A DNA stretch of 64,000 bases. Origin: Mycobacterium colombiense. GTDB lineage: Bacteria; Actinomycetota; Actinomycetes; Mycobacteriales; Mycobacteriaceae. Each line of letters starts with the position of its first letter. Position 1 is the stretch's first letter. The DNA is taken from the NCBI RefSeq assembly GCF_001672755.1, contig NZ_LZKI01000115.1, positions 124,001 through 188,000 of the forward strand. The letters are read 5' to 3'. A program made the position numbers and the translations under genes. The notes under the pieces are model-generated. The model did not search any database and was not told the origin of the DNA. It worked only from the letters and a program-made list of their open reading frames with translations. Positions 53,789 through 62,875 of this stretch are shown piece by piece.

Positions 53789-54139
53789 ATGGGCGGGCAC
53801 GAAGCAAAGATGATCATCTTGTCGACCGACGACCTGGATGAGTCGATCCAATTTTACGGCGAGACCTTGGCCATGCCACTGAAGTTTCGTGATGGCGCGC
53901 ACTTCGCGGCCCTCGACGCGGGCCCGGTCACGCTGGCGCTGGCGACCGTGGTCGACCACCCCATCCCCGGGCAGGTCGTGGTCGGCATCAAGACCGCGGA
54001 CGTCGATGCGGCCGCGAAGGCCGTCGAGGCCAGCGGCGGCGGCATCGTGAAGGGCCCCTATGACGATGCCCATGAACGACGCGCCGTGGTCTATGACAAC
54101 AAGGGCAACGGCTTGGTGTTCTACACGCCATTGGGCTGA
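53789..54139 (+). CDS. VOC (glyoxalase/bleomycin-resistance) family protein
   Basis: A 116-residue protein with the beta-alpha-beta-beta-beta VOC pattern: KMIILSTDDLDESIQFYGETL, FAALDAGPVTLALA, then VVVGIKTADVDAAAKAVEASGG and RRAVVYDNKGNGLVFYTP. Dimeric VOC proteins bind a metal or small ligand; the role here is unknown. A strong ribosome site, CAGGAGGCGCC, precedes the ATG. It converges on the YdeI-like gene. Confidence 0.87.
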   Translation: MGGHEAKMIILSTDDLDESIQFYGETLAMPLKFRDGAHFAALDAGPVTLALATVVDHPIPGQVVVGIKTADVDAAAKAVEASGGGIVKGPYDDAHERRAVVYDNKGNGLVFYTPLG

Positions 54140-54175
54140 TAGCAGCGCCCGTACTTCGAGAGTGCCGCTGCGCGT

Positions 54176-54442
54176 TTACTTTCCGGTGCGCTCGCGGTGC
54201 TTGCAGCCCGGCCAGCAGCAGGGCCGCCGCTTGCCTTCTTCCAGCTCCTCCTGGGTCCGGCGGATGCGGCGTTCCCTGGTCGCCTGCTGCTTGGCATCCT
54301 CGACCCAACAGATGAACTCGTTTCGGGCCAGTGGGGTGATGTCGCGCCAGGCAGCGAGCGCGGTCGCGTTGCCGATGAGCGACTCGCGCAGGTCCGCAGG
54401 TAATCTGTGCACGACACCGCCGGGCACCCGCGGGCCGCTCAT
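54176..54442 (-). CDS. YdeI/OmpD-associated-type small protein
   Basis: An 88-residue protein carrying the C-terminal domain of the YdeI/OmdA family: LPADLRESLIGNATALAAWRDITPLARNEFICWVEDAKQQATRERRIRRTQEEL. A short Cys-containing tail follows (RPCCWPGC). The larger N-terminal part of YdeI proteins is missing. Function unknown. Its ATG overlaps the stop of the SCO6745-like gene, so they are co-translated. Confidence 0.78.
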   Translation of the reverse strand: MSGPRVPGGVVHRLPADLRESLIGNATALAAWRDITPLARNEFICWVEDAKQQATRERRIRRTQEELEEGKRRPCCWPGCKHRERTGK

Positions 54443-55332
54443 TGGCTCACCAAATGCGCGCTGTCGTCGTGTAATTCGTCGCGGCGCAATGTCATCGGGG
54501 TGAGAGCGGGGACATCGCCGCCCGCGACCACGGCGCGGGTAATCGGGGTGAGGGCCTGGAACAGCGTCTCCACCTCGTCGTCGCTGAGCGCCTCGAGCGC
54601 GGACAGGGCCAGCGTGTCGGTCGTCAATTCGATGTGGTCCTTCAATTCCCGTCCGGACGGCGTCAGTGTTCCGTCGTCGTTGAGCAGCCCACGCTCGGCG
54701 AGCCGTTGTTCGTGGTGACGCCAAGTGGTCTCGTCGTAGTCGCGGGTGCGGGCGATGTAATCGCGCGAGACGTTGCCCGCCGCGGCGTGTAAGACGTTGG
54801 AGTCGCGGCCGGAGATGCCGGCCGCGGCCAGCACGGCAACGTGCGCGTCGCCGCGCTGCTCGCGCAGCAGCGTCGCCGCGTGCCACAGCGCGGACAACGG
54901 GTCGTCCGGCCAGGGCAGCGCCAGGTTCGCGGCGAACAGCGGACGCGCGTCGAGCGGAGCATGACGCGCCGCCCGGCCCGCCAGTTCGGCTGCAACGCGG
55001 ATGTTTTCGTCCGAACCCAGACCATAGCGGCGCAGCGCGGCCGCCGCGGACTCTTGCCGGGCCTGCAAAGCGGCCTGCGGGCCCGCGATCTCCCATGCCG
55101 CCGGCAGCGCCTTGGCGACCCGTTCGGGTGCGAAGTTGTAGAAGATCGCGCTCACCACCTCGCGGGGTGCCGCACCCAACGGCGCCGAGCGGGCCGCGAA
55201 ATAGCCCATCCAGAAACCCCGGTAGCCCAGCGCGTCCAACGCCGCCCGCGCCTCGGGCGCGAAGTACGTCACCGCGTGCACCGGCTCGTAGCGATCGAAG
55301 AAGCGTCGGGCCAGGGCCGGTTGTCGTCGCAT
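54439..55332 (-). CDS. SCO6745-family protein with a helix-turn-helix tail
   Basis: A 297-residue protein (MRRQPALARRFFDRYEPVHAV...). The N-terminal all-helical part (AARALDALGYRGFWMGYFAARSAPLG) is typical of the actinobacterial SCO6745 family. The C-terminal section resembles a winged helix (HHEQRLAERGLLNDDGTLTPSGRELKDHIE). The biochemical function of the family is not established. Start chosen at 55332; a longer reading to 55437 has atypical N-terminal sequence. Coupled to the downstream YdeI-like gene. Confidence 0.78.
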   Translation of the reverse strand: MRRQPALARRFFDRYEPVHAVTYFAPEARAALDALGYRGFWMGYFAARSAPLGAAPREVVSAIFYNFAPERVAKALPAAWEIAGPQAALQARQESAAAALRRYGLGSDENIRVAAELAGRAARHAPLDARPLFAANLALPWPDDPLSALWHAATLLREQRGDAHVAVLAAAGISGRDSNVLHAAAGNVSRDYIARTRDYDETTWRHHEQRLAERGLLNDDGTLTPSGRELKDHIELTTDTLALSALEALSDDEVETLFQALTPITRAVVAGGDVPALTPMTLRRDELHDDSAHLVSQ

Positions 55333-55412
55333 GCTCGCAGTTAACCACTGGCTCCCGCCACGACCAAGCACGGACCTGCGGCCCGAAAAGCGCCTCAGCC
55401 TAGGCTCGAGAA

Positions 55413-56132
55413 GTGACCATCCCGTATGACCGGCCATTGCGCGAGCGGATTCGGAACAACCTGGCCGGCCACCACCGCCGCGCGGTCACCGATCCGACGA
55501 AGCGGCATGCGGCCGTCGCGGTGGTCCTGGTGGATTCGGAGATAGGGGAGGACCGGGTCGATCCGGTGTCGGTGGACCAGTGGAACGGCGGGCGCGCGAT
55601 GCCCGCTGCCCATTTGGACGGCCGCATGGTCGACGTATCCGGAGGTGCCGCTTTCTTGCTGTGCCGCAGGGCATCTCGGCTCAGCTCCCATGCGGCGCAA
55701 TGGGCGCTGCCCGGCGGCCGGCTCGATCCGGGCGAGACGGCGGTCGACGCGGCGCTGCGGGAATTGCGGGAGGAGGTCGGCATCGAGCTGTCCGATTCGA
55801 GCGTGCTGGGACTGCTCGACGACTACCCCACCCGGTCCGGGTATGTGATCACCCCGGTGGTGGTCTGGGGAGGGGGACGGCTCGAGCTCCGACCCGCGCC
55901 CGACGAGGTCGTGGCCGTGTACCGGGTGGGGCTGCATCAACTCCAACGCGACGACTCGCCGCGATTCATCACCATTCCGGAAAGCCCGCGACCGGTCGTG
56001 CAGATCCCGCTGGGCAACGACCTCATCCACGCCCCGACCGGCGCAGTTCTGCTGCAATTGCGTTGGCTGGGTCTGGAAGGGCGCGCCGACCCGGTGGATG
56101 AGTTGGAACAGCCGGTCTTCGCCTGGAAGTAG
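55413..56132 (+). CDS. NUDIX hydrolase
   Basis: A 239-residue NUDIX protein. The full Nudix box is present: GGRLDPGETAVDAALRELREEVGIEL (GX5EX7REUXEEXGU). The arrangement (SGGAAFLLCRRAS before, WALPGG into the box) is like CoA-pyrophosphatase-type NUDIX proteins. Cleavage of a nucleoside-diphosphate-linked substrate is expected. GTG start at 55413. It is divergent from the SCO6745-like gene and converges on the HAD gene. Confidence 0.88.
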   Translation: MTIPYDRPLRERIRNNLAGHHRRAVTDPTKRHAAVAVVLVDSEIGEDRVDPVSVDQWNGGRAMPAAHLDGRMVDVSGGAAFLLCRRASRLSSHAAQWALPGGRLDPGETAVDAALRELREEVGIELSDSSVLGLLDDYPTRSGYVITPVVVWGGGRLELRPAPDEVVAVYRVGLHQLQRDDSPRFITIPESPRPVVQIPLGNDLIHAPTGAVLLQLRWLGLEGRADPVDELEQPVFAWK

Positions 56133-56136
56133 CCAT

Positions 56137-56158
56137 CCCCCAACGCCTCCAGCGGGGG
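56137..56158. terminator. weak hairpin between convergent NUDIX and HAD genes
   Basis: CCCCC (56137-56141) and GGGGG (56154-56158) can pair around a 12-base loop, five bases after the NUDIX stop. No U-tract. Confidence 0.35.
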
Positions 56159-56167
56159 TGACTGACG

Positions 56168-56923
56168 TCAGCGTTGGTCCGGCGTCCCGAACAGCGACGT
56201 CGCCAATTCGATCAGCGATGCGCCCGAGACATCCCAGGCGCCCGGGGGCGTCGGATCCGTCGGCCGGCCCGGCCCGTATTCGTCTGGGCGCGCGACGAAA
56301 CCGGTGGCCAGCCCGCTGGTCCGGGCCGCCTCGAGGTCGGAGGGGTGTGCCGCCACCAGCATCACCTCACCGGCATCCAGGCCCAGCAATTGCGTGGGCG
56401 CCTGGTAGGCGCGCGGGTCGGGCTTGAAGGCTTTGCTGACATCGGAACCGAGCACCACGTCCCACGGCAGGCCGGCGTACTTCGCCATATCGACCAGCAG
56501 TCCGGTGTTGCCGTTGGACAGCGGCCCGACGATCACGTGCCGCTTCATGGCCGCGATGCCCTCGACGCTGTCCGGCCACGGTGGCAGCCAGCGCCACGAC
56601 CGGGCCAAGGCGTCCACCTCCCCGCCGGGCAGCGCCTCGGCGTCGACGCCGAACTTCTCAAACGATGCGAGCAGGTTCTCTCGATGCAAGACATCCAGCG
56701 ACACGAATTCCCGGAAGCCCGAGCGGACTTCGGCCATTGACGGGAGGTAGCGGCCGCGCCACTCCAGCGCAAACGCGCTCGCGTCGAGGTTGAGCTGGTG
56801 CCGGTGCGCGAATTGCCCTACCGAGGCCGCGATCCCGGAGCGCCAGTCGACGACCGTTCCGAAGGTGTCGAACAAAACGGCGCGCACTGCGCGGCCGGTC
56901 GAGGGCGAGCGGTAAGCGGTCAT
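56168..56923 (-). CDS. HAD-superfamily hydrolase, haloacid-dehalogenase (type II) like
   Basis: A 251-residue HAD protein. Motif I is VLFDTFGTVVDW with nucleophile Asp19. Motif II is GPLSNGN, motif III is KAFKPDPRAY (Lys) and motif IV is MLVAAHPSDLEAA. The layout matches L-2-haloacid dehalogenases, with Asn and Ser in LSNGN. Actual dehalogenation is not shown; many such proteins are phosphatases. The ATG is at 56923. Confidence 0.87.
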   Translation of the reverse strand: MTAYRSPSTGRAVRAVLFDTFGTVVDWRSGIAASVGQFAHRHQLNLDASAFALEWRGRYLPSMAEVRSGFREFVSLDVLHRENLLASFEKFGVDAEALPGGEVDALARSWRWLPPWPDSVEGIAAMKRHVIVGPLSNGNTGLLVDMAKYAGLPWDVVLGSDVSKAFKPDPRAYQAPTQLLGLDAGEVMLVAAHPSDLEAARTSGLATGFVARPDEYGPGRPTDPTPPGAWDVSGASLIELATSLFGTPDQR

Positions 56924-57016
56924 TTCCTCAGGCTAACGCCGCGCGCGGCGGCGTGGCCGGGCGGCGACACGTAATCTCGCCGTTGAGGATTGCAACTTCA
57001 CCGAGAGGGCGTGGCA

Positions 57017-58069
57017 ATGCCGGCTTCCGACGTACGCCGATACGTGATCGTTGGCGCCGGCGCCATCGGCGGCACCCTGGGCGGATTGCTGGCGCGCGCC
57101 GGAACCCCCGCGGTCTTGGTCGCCCGTGGCCGCCATGCCGAGGTGCTGGCTGCCGACGGTCTGACACTGAGGACGCCCGACGGCGCGTTCCGCACACCGG
57201 TCTCGGTCGCGTCGCGCCCCGAGCAGGTGAATCTGACCGAGCACGACGTGCTGGTCTTCACGACGAAAACGCAGCAACTCGACGCGGCCCTGCAGGAGTG
57301 GGTGGACCGGCCGGTACAGGGGACGGACGGCACCGCGGGCGAACTGCTCCCGGCGATGACCGCACTCAATGGTGTTGCCGCCGAGGAGAAAGCGCTTCGC
57401 TACTTCGCGCGCGTATTCGGCATCTGCGTGTGGTTGCCGGCCGTACACCTGGAACCCGGCGAGGTGATCGTCCGGTCCTGGCCGATCGCCGGCCAGTTTC
57501 ACCTCGCACGGTGGCCCGCGGCGGTCACAACCGCGGCCGATGCCGACCTTGTGACCGCGCTCGCCGAGACCTGGAGCGCGGCGGGCATCCGCACCCGGGT
57601 CACGCCCGACGTCGCGCCTTGGAAATACAACAAGCTACTGAGCAACCTGGGAAACGGGGTTGGGGCCTTGACCGCCGGAGCGAGCGATGCCGGCAGGATC
57701 CTGGCCGCGTTGCGCGCCGAGGGCGAAGACGTGTTGCGTTATGCGGGTATCGAATTCGTCTCCTTCGAAACCTCGAAAGCGGTGCGTGCCGACGGACCGA
57801 CCATCCGTCCGGTTCCCGGGTGGGACAACGGGTCGAGCAACTCCACCTGGCAGTCGTTCACCCGCAACACCGGCAACGTGGAGACCGACTTCTTCAACGG
57901 CGAGATCGTCCGAATCGCACACCGCCATGGCATCGCAGCGCCGCTGAATGCCGCGGTAGCGCGCGCGGTCCGCGTCGCGGTGCGCGAGGGGGCGGGACCG
58001 GGCCGCTACACGGCGGCCCAGCTGGCCCAAGTGTTGGGAATCGACGCGAGCGCCACATCGCAGGCCTGA
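57017..58069 (+). CDS. ketopantoate-reductase-family oxidoreductase
   Basis: A 350-residue protein with N-terminal Rossmann motif IVGAGAIGGTLGGLLARAG and the C-terminal helical domain of the ApbA/PanE family (WKYNKLLSNLGNGVGALT with a Lys as in the catalytic site). NADPH-dependent reduction of a 2-oxo-acid is expected. It may not be the pantothenate-pathway enzyme, since mycobacteria have several paralogues (inference). ATG 57017 is preceded by GAGAGGGC. Confidence 0.85.
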   Translation: MPASDVRRYVIVGAGAIGGTLGGLLARAGTPAVLVARGRHAEVLAADGLTLRTPDGAFRTPVSVASRPEQVNLTEHDVLVFTTKTQQLDAALQEWVDRPVQGTDGTAGELLPAMTALNGVAAEEKALRYFARVFGICVWLPAVHLEPGEVIVRSWPIAGQFHLARWPAAVTTAADADLVTALAETWSAAGIRTRVTPDVAPWKYNKLLSNLGNGVGALTAGASDAGRILAALRAEGEDVLRYAGIEFVSFETSKAVRADGPTIRPVPGWDNGSSNSTWQSFTRNTGNVETDFFNGEIVRIAHRHGIAAPLNAAVARAVRVAVREGAGPGRYTAAQLAQVLGIDASATSQA

Positions 58070-58168
58070 TCGGGCCACGATGCACCGGGCCGCCGCAAGG
58101 CGTACCATATCGTTAGCCGTGCGAACGAAAGTTCCGCGGCTCATTCGATGATTGGATTGGAGGCCGTT

Positions 58169-59056
58169 GTGGCCCGAAGTGCCGGTGACACCTGGGATAT
58201 CGTGACGAGTGTCGGCTTCACCGCGCTGGCCGTTTGCGCGGCGCGTGCCCTCGACGCGGCCCTGCGACCGCCGCTGGCGAACGACGCCTTCGCCGCGGGA
58301 TTCGTGACCGCCGCCGGTGAACCGAATCTTATTGCAGCAGTCGGCAATGCGGACATGAGCAGCGCCGCGGCATTCAACGCGCAGTGGGTGGGGGTGCGGA
58401 CGCGGTTCTTCGACGAGTTCTTCGCTGAGGCCAGTCGATCCGGAACGCGCCAGGCGGTGATCCTGGCGGCGGGACTGGATTCTCGGGCGTACCGGCTGGA
58501 ATGGCCGGCCGGACACACGCTTTTCGAAGTCGACCAACCGCGCGTGCTCGAATTCAAGCAGCAGGTTCTCGACCGCCAGGGTGCCGCACCGTCGACGCGG
58601 CGCGTCACCGTCGCCACCGACTTACGCGACGACTGGGCGGGCGAGCTGATCGCGGCGGGGTTCGACCCCGGCCAACCGACGGCGTGGGCGCTCGAGGGCT
58701 TGCTGCCGTATCTTCCTGGGGCAGCGCAGGATGCGCTGTTCGACAAGTTGCACGACTTGTCGGCTGTCGGCAGCCACCTGGCCGCCGAGCTCGGGCCGGC
58801 GCCCGGTGAAGTGCAGGAGTTCGCGGACAACGTCCCCACCATCAGCCAAGACACCGGCCAGCCGGCCGTCGCCAACCTGTGGTACGACGATCCGCGCTCG
58901 GACACCAAAGACTTTCTGGCCCAGCGTGGTTGGCGGGTCGCCGGCGCCGACTTGGTCAAGGCGGCCATCGAGTATGGACGGCCCTTCCAGGAGCTGCCCG
59001 TGGTCTTCGACCGGTTGATGCGCACAAAATTCTTCACCGCGGTCCGCAAAGGCTGA
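58169..59056 (+). CDS. S-adenosylmethionine-dependent methyltransferase of the mycobacterial LCM-type family
   Basis: A 295-residue member of the same family as the 38186 gene. Shared landmarks are GDTWDIVTSVG, VRTRFFDEFF, AVILAAGLDSRAYRLEWPAG, FEVDQPRVLEFK, ATDLRDDWA and LEGLLPYLPGAAQD. Substrate unknown. GTG 58169 is chosen because GGAGG lies six bases upstream; ATG 58148 is the alternative. Sequence divergence from the 38186 protein is clear, so these are old paralogues. Confidence 0.88.
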   Translation: MARSAGDTWDIVTSVGFTALAVCAARALDAALRPPLANDAFAAGFVTAAGEPNLIAAVGNADMSSAAAFNAQWVGVRTRFFDEFFAEASRSGTRQAVILAAGLDSRAYRLEWPAGHTLFEVDQPRVLEFKQQVLDRQGAAPSTRRVTVATDLRDDWAGELIAAGFDPGQPTAWALEGLLPYLPGAAQDALFDKLHDLSAVGSHLAAELGPAPGEVQEFADNVPTISQDTGQPAVANLWYDDPRSDTKDFLAQRGWRVAGADLVKAAIEYGRPFQELPVVFDRLMRTKFFTAVRKG

Positions 59057-59197
59057 CCGGCGAACGGTCTCTGCGGCTGTCATGTGACGGACGCTCGTTG
59101 TTCGCCCTTTGGTCACCAAGGGGCGGATTGGCTCTGCGAACCTTGACCAACGCATCGGGACGGACGTGTCTCGGCGCTTCGGGAAAGGGCCGCCCCC

Positions 59198-62164
59198 ATG
59201 ACAGAACACTTGCGCGCTTACAACAGTCTCTGGCAGGTCCGCAGCGACTCGTGGTGCCGGCTGGAGGAGGCGGCTGACCGGCTGACCCGCCCGACCACTA
59301 CCGGAGATCTCAAGGACAAATGGGCGAGTGCCTGCCAGGAGCTGCTGGCTCGCCTGAGCACCCTGGAGCCGTACTGGGCGTATCCGGGGGCACCCCAATT
59401 CGCGCGTATCCAAAGGCTTTTCGCTGCGGGCAGCTATGACAAGTTCGCGCAGGCGGTCGGGCAGATCAACCGGGCACTGACCACGGAGTCCTACCGCTCG
59501 GGAGACGTGGACAACGCCGGCGCCGACGAGCTGGACATGTTCCCTTCCGACCCGCGGCAACTCCTCGAGCATCAACCCGCGACGCAGCGCGACCGGCCGT
59601 ATTTCGAAGTGCTCGTCGTGGAGAAGATGACCGAAGAGCAGGAGCGGGTGCTGCGCAACGAGGTTCGTAAATGGCGACGGCCCGACGACGAATTCGTCTA
59701 CGAGCTCGTGGTGGTGTCCAGCGGGGATGAGGCCCTGATTGCGGCACGGCTGAACGTCAACCTGCAGGCGGTCGTGATCCGCCGGCGCTTTTCCCACCAG
59801 TCGACGCGGGACCTCTCGGCGCTGTCAGAATTCGTCGACACCGCGGTGTCGGACGAGTTGAACGATCACCAGTCACCCGAAGAGCGCGCGCAGATCCTGG
59901 CGCTCTCGCTGGCGGAATTGCGGCCCGAGCTGGATCTCTACCTGATGACCGAGATCGAGGTGGAAGACATCGCCGGGCGACTGGGCCAGTACTTCCGCCG
60001 GGTGTTCCACGCCCGCGAAGGCATGCTCGAGCTGCACCTGTCCATCCTGCAAGGCGTGGCCGCGCGCTACCGCACACCTTTTTTCAGCGCACTCAAGCAG
60101 TACAGCCACCGGCCGACGGGGGTCTTTCACGCGCTCCCGATTTCGCAGGGTAAGTCGATCGTCAACTCCCACTGGATCAAAGACATGGTGGGTTTCTACG
60201 GCTTGGACGTGTTCATGGCGGAGACGTCGGCGACATGCGGTGGCCTGGACTCGTTGCTCGAGCCGACCGGCCCTCTGCGCGAGGCCCAACAGCTCGCGTC
60301 GCACGCCTACGGCTCGCGCCACACGTACTTCGTCACCAACGGAACGTCCACGGCGAACAAGGTCGTCACCCAAGCGTTGGTGGCACCGGGCGACATCGTG
60401 CTGCTCGACCGCAACTGCCATCAGTCCCATCACTACGGGATGATGCTGGCCGGCGCGAATGTGGTGTATCTGGACGCGTATCCGCTCAACGAGTACTCGA
60501 TGTACGGCGCGGTGCCCTTGCGGGAGATCAAATCGAAGCTGCTGGCGCTGCGGCGCGCCGGCAAGCTCGACCGGGTCAAGATGATGTCGCTGACCAACTG
60601 CACCTTCGACGGGGTCGTCTACGACGTAGAGCGCGTGATGCAGGAGTGCCTCGCCATCAAGCCCGATCTGGTCTTCTTATGGGACGAGGCCTGGTTCGCC
60701 TTCGCGCGGTTCCACCCCGTCTATCGGACCCGTACGGCCATGGCCGCCGCGCGGGCGCTGCGTGAGCGGCTCCGGGATCACGACTACATAAGCCGCTATG
60801 AGGAGCAGCTCGCCGCCGGTTCCGCCGACCCCTCCGACGACGACCTCCTGGACCGTCGGCTGCTCCCCGATCCCGCCCGGGCCCGGGTACGCGTGTACGC
60901 CACCCAGTCGACGCACAAGACGCTCACCGCGCTGCGGCAGGGATCGATGATCCACGTCTTCGATCAGGATTTCGACCAGAAGGTCGCCGAGCCGTTCCAC
61001 GAGGCCTACATGGCGCACACGTCGACGTCACCCAACTACCAGATCCTCGCGTCGCTGGATCTCGGCCGCCGGCAGGTGGCCTTGGAAGGCGTCGAACTGG
61101 TGCAGCGGCAGATCGAAAACGCAATGCAGCTGCGCGATGCCATCGACAACCACCCACTGCTGAGCAAGTACATGCGCTGCCTGCGCACATCGGATTTGAT
61201 CCCGGAGGAGTACCGACCATCGGCTATTGCCCAACCGCTACGCTCCGGTCTGCGCAACATGATGGCGGCCTGGGATCAAGACGAGTTCGTGCTCGATCCG
61301 TCCCGGATCACGTTGTTCATCGGACTCACCGGCTATGACGGTGACACCTTCAAGCGTCAGCAGCTGATGGACCGCTACGGAATCCAGATCAACAAGACGT
61401 CGCGCAACAGCGTGTTGTTCATGACCAATATCGGCACCACCCGCAGCTCGGTTGCGTTCCTGGTGGAAGTGCTGGTGAACATCGCCCGCGAGCTGGATCA
61501 ATCCATTTCCGAAATGAGTCTCGGAGAACGCGAGCACTTCGAACGCGCGGTCTTCCGCCTCACCGAAATGCCCTTGCCGCTAGCGGATTTCAGCGGGTTT
61601 CATCCCGCGTTCCGGGATCACAGCGGAGCCGAACCGACGCCCGAGGGAGATGTACGCCGCGGGTTCTACCTCTCCTACGACGACACCAACTGCGAATACC
61701 TCACCGGTGAGCAGGTGGTGGAACGACTGGATGCGGGCGTCGATGTCGTGTCGGCGACTTACGTGACGCCCTACCCGCCAGGATTTCCGGTCCTGGTGCC
61801 CGGGCAGTTGTTCAGCCGGGAGATCCTGCAATTCATGCGGGATCTAGACACCCCCGAGATCCACGGGTATCTACCGGATTTCGGCTACCGCGTCTACACC
61901 GAGAAGGCCATCGAGATGGTCAGCCGGCCTGCCGGCCCGGCGTCCAACGGCGACCGCTTCGCCGAAACCGTGCCCGCTCCCGCATCGGGCAAGGCGCCGA
62001 AGAGAAAGTCGGCGAAGCGCGACGGCCCCGATCGGGGCGGCAACCTGCCCGAGGTCGGGCACGAAGAGCTGCTGGGCCGACAGCAGCCCGGCGACGGACT
62101 GACCGCGCCCGTCGCGCCAAGCGGCAGTGGTGTCGCGGGGGCGGGCGAACTCACCGGCGGCTAG
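59198..62164 (+). CDS. PLP-dependent Orn/Lys/Arg decarboxylase-family protein (Rv2531c-like)
   Basis: A 988-residue protein. Residues about 1-280 form an N-terminal wing-like region. The PLP domain (about 300-760) has YFVTNGTSTANKVV, LWDEAWFAF (the Asp binding the pyridine nitrogen) and TQSTHKTL with the Schiff-base Lys574. A C-terminal domain (YVTPYPPGFPVLVPGQ) and a low-complexity tail (about 890-988) follow. Size and motifs match Rv2531c, annotated as an amino-acid decarboxylase. The true substrate is not settled. The stop shares CTAG with the convergent padR stop. Confidence 0.92.
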   Translation: MTEHLRAYNSLWQVRSDSWCRLEEAADRLTRPTTTGDLKDKWASACQELLARLSTLEPYWAYPGAPQFARIQRLFAAGSYDKFAQAVGQINRALTTESYRSGDVDNAGADELDMFPSDPRQLLEHQPATQRDRPYFEVLVVEKMTEEQERVLRNEVRKWRRPDDEFVYELVVVSSGDEALIAARLNVNLQAVVIRRRFSHQSTRDLSALSEFVDTAVSDELNDHQSPEERAQILALSLAELRPELDLYLMTEIEVEDIAGRLGQYFRRVFHAREGMLELHLSILQGVAARYRTPFFSALKQYSHRPTGVFHALPISQGKSIVNSHWIKDMVGFYGLDVFMAETSATCGGLDSLLEPTGPLREAQQLASHAYGSRHTYFVTNGTSTANKVVTQALVAPGDIVLLDRNCHQSHHYGMMLAGANVVYLDAYPLNEYSMYGAVPLREIKSKLLALRRAGKLDRVKMMSLTNCTFDGVVYDVERVMQECLAIKPDLVFLWDEAWFAFARFHPVYRTRTAMAAARALRERLRDHDYISRYEEQLAAGSADPSDDDLLDRRLLPDPARARVRVYATQSTHKTLTALRQGSMIHVFDQDFDQKVAEPFHEAYMAHTSTSPNYQILASLDLGRRQVALEGVELVQRQIENAMQLRDAIDNHPLLSKYMRCLRTSDLIPEEYRPSAIAQPLRSGLRNMMAAWDQDEFVLDPSRITLFIGLTGYDGDTFKRQQLMDRYGIQINKTSRNSVLFMTNIGTTRSSVAFLVEVLVNIARELDQSISEMSLGEREHFERAVFRLTEMPLPLADFSGFHPAFRDHSGAEPTPEGDVRRGFYLSYDDTNCEYLTGEQVVERLDAGVDVVSATYVTPYPPGFPVLVPGQLFSREILQFMRDLDTPEIHGYLPDFGYRVYTEKAIEMVSRPAGPASNGDRFAETVPAPASGKAPKRKSAKRDGPDRGGNLPEVGHEELLGRQQPGDGLTAPVAPSGSGVAGAGELTGG

Positions 62165-62754
62165 CGGCCCGGCCGTGACCGCCCGGTGCGCGCTGAACCG
62201 GCTGACAACCGAGCGTCGACGATACTCAGCGCGCGTGCGGCCCATCGAATGTTCTCCTCTTCGAACGCGATTCCGCGCGTCAGCGTCAGGTACGGGCCAA
62301 CTCGCTCGGCCTGGGCGAGGTATTCCGCTTCGTCAAGGCCGTCCAGCATCCGCGTCCGCAGCCGTTCGTAGCGTTGCACTTTGGCGCTCGCCCAGTCCCG
62401 TCGTTCCCGAATGAATTCGCGGACTGCGTCGATGTCTCCGGCGTCGGCGGCCTGGACCTTGACCAGCAATTCATCACGGATGACCGACGGCTTCGGCGCC
62501 TTCGCCGTGAACTGCCGGATAGCGTCACGGCCGGTTTCGGTCAGCGAGAACATGCGCTTGTTGGGCCGGCGTTCTTGCTGCACGATCCGGGCCTGGATGA
62601 GACCCTGTTCGGCGAGCCGGTCGAGTTCGCGGTACAGCTGCTGCGGGGTGGCCGGCCAGAAGTTCGCGACCGAGGCGTCGAAGTCTTTGGCCAGGTCGTA
62701 TCCGGACGATTCACCCTCGAGGAGGGCGGCCAACACCGCGTCACGCAGCGACAT
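62161..62754 (-). CDS. PadR-family transcriptional regulator
   Basis: A 197-residue protein. The N-terminal winged helix is LRDAVLAALLEGESSGYDLAKDF then WPATPQQLYRELDRLAEQGLIQAR (about residues 1-75). The C-terminal helical domain (FIRERRDWASAKVQRYERLR) is the Vir_act_alpha_C-type tail. PadR proteins mainly repress divergent genes. A strong inverted repeat lies 20 bp upstream. It is divergent from the NTF2-like and LLM oxidoreductase genes, its likely targets. Confidence 0.9.
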   Translation of the reverse strand: MSLRDAVLAALLEGESSGYDLAKDFDASVANFWPATPQQLYRELDRLAEQGLIQARIVQQERRPNKRMFSLTETGRDAIRQFTAKAPKPSVIRDELLVKVQAADAGDIDAVREFIRERRDWASAKVQRYERLRTRMLDGLDEAEYLAQAERVGPYLTLTRGIAFEEENIRWAARALSIVDARLSAGSARTGRSRPGR

Positions 62755-62773
62755 CGGTCGATGCTACAACGAT

Positions 62774-62801
62774 GCGACTAATCAACAAAGTGATTAATCG
62801 C
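62774..62801. promoter_or_regulatory. inverted repeat, candidate PadR operator
   Basis: Arms GCGACTAATCA (62774-62784) and TGATTAATCGC (62791-62801) pair with one mismatch around six bases. It lies 20 bp before padR. A second perfect palindrome, TCAACTAGTTGA (62848-62859), lies 17 bp before the divergent NTF2-like start. Confidence 0.6.
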
Positions 62802-62875
62802 ACTCTGGACTTCCGGGTACGGGCGTCCTAGCGTCGATTCGATCTACTCAACTAGTTGACTATGCGAGGTCGCTG

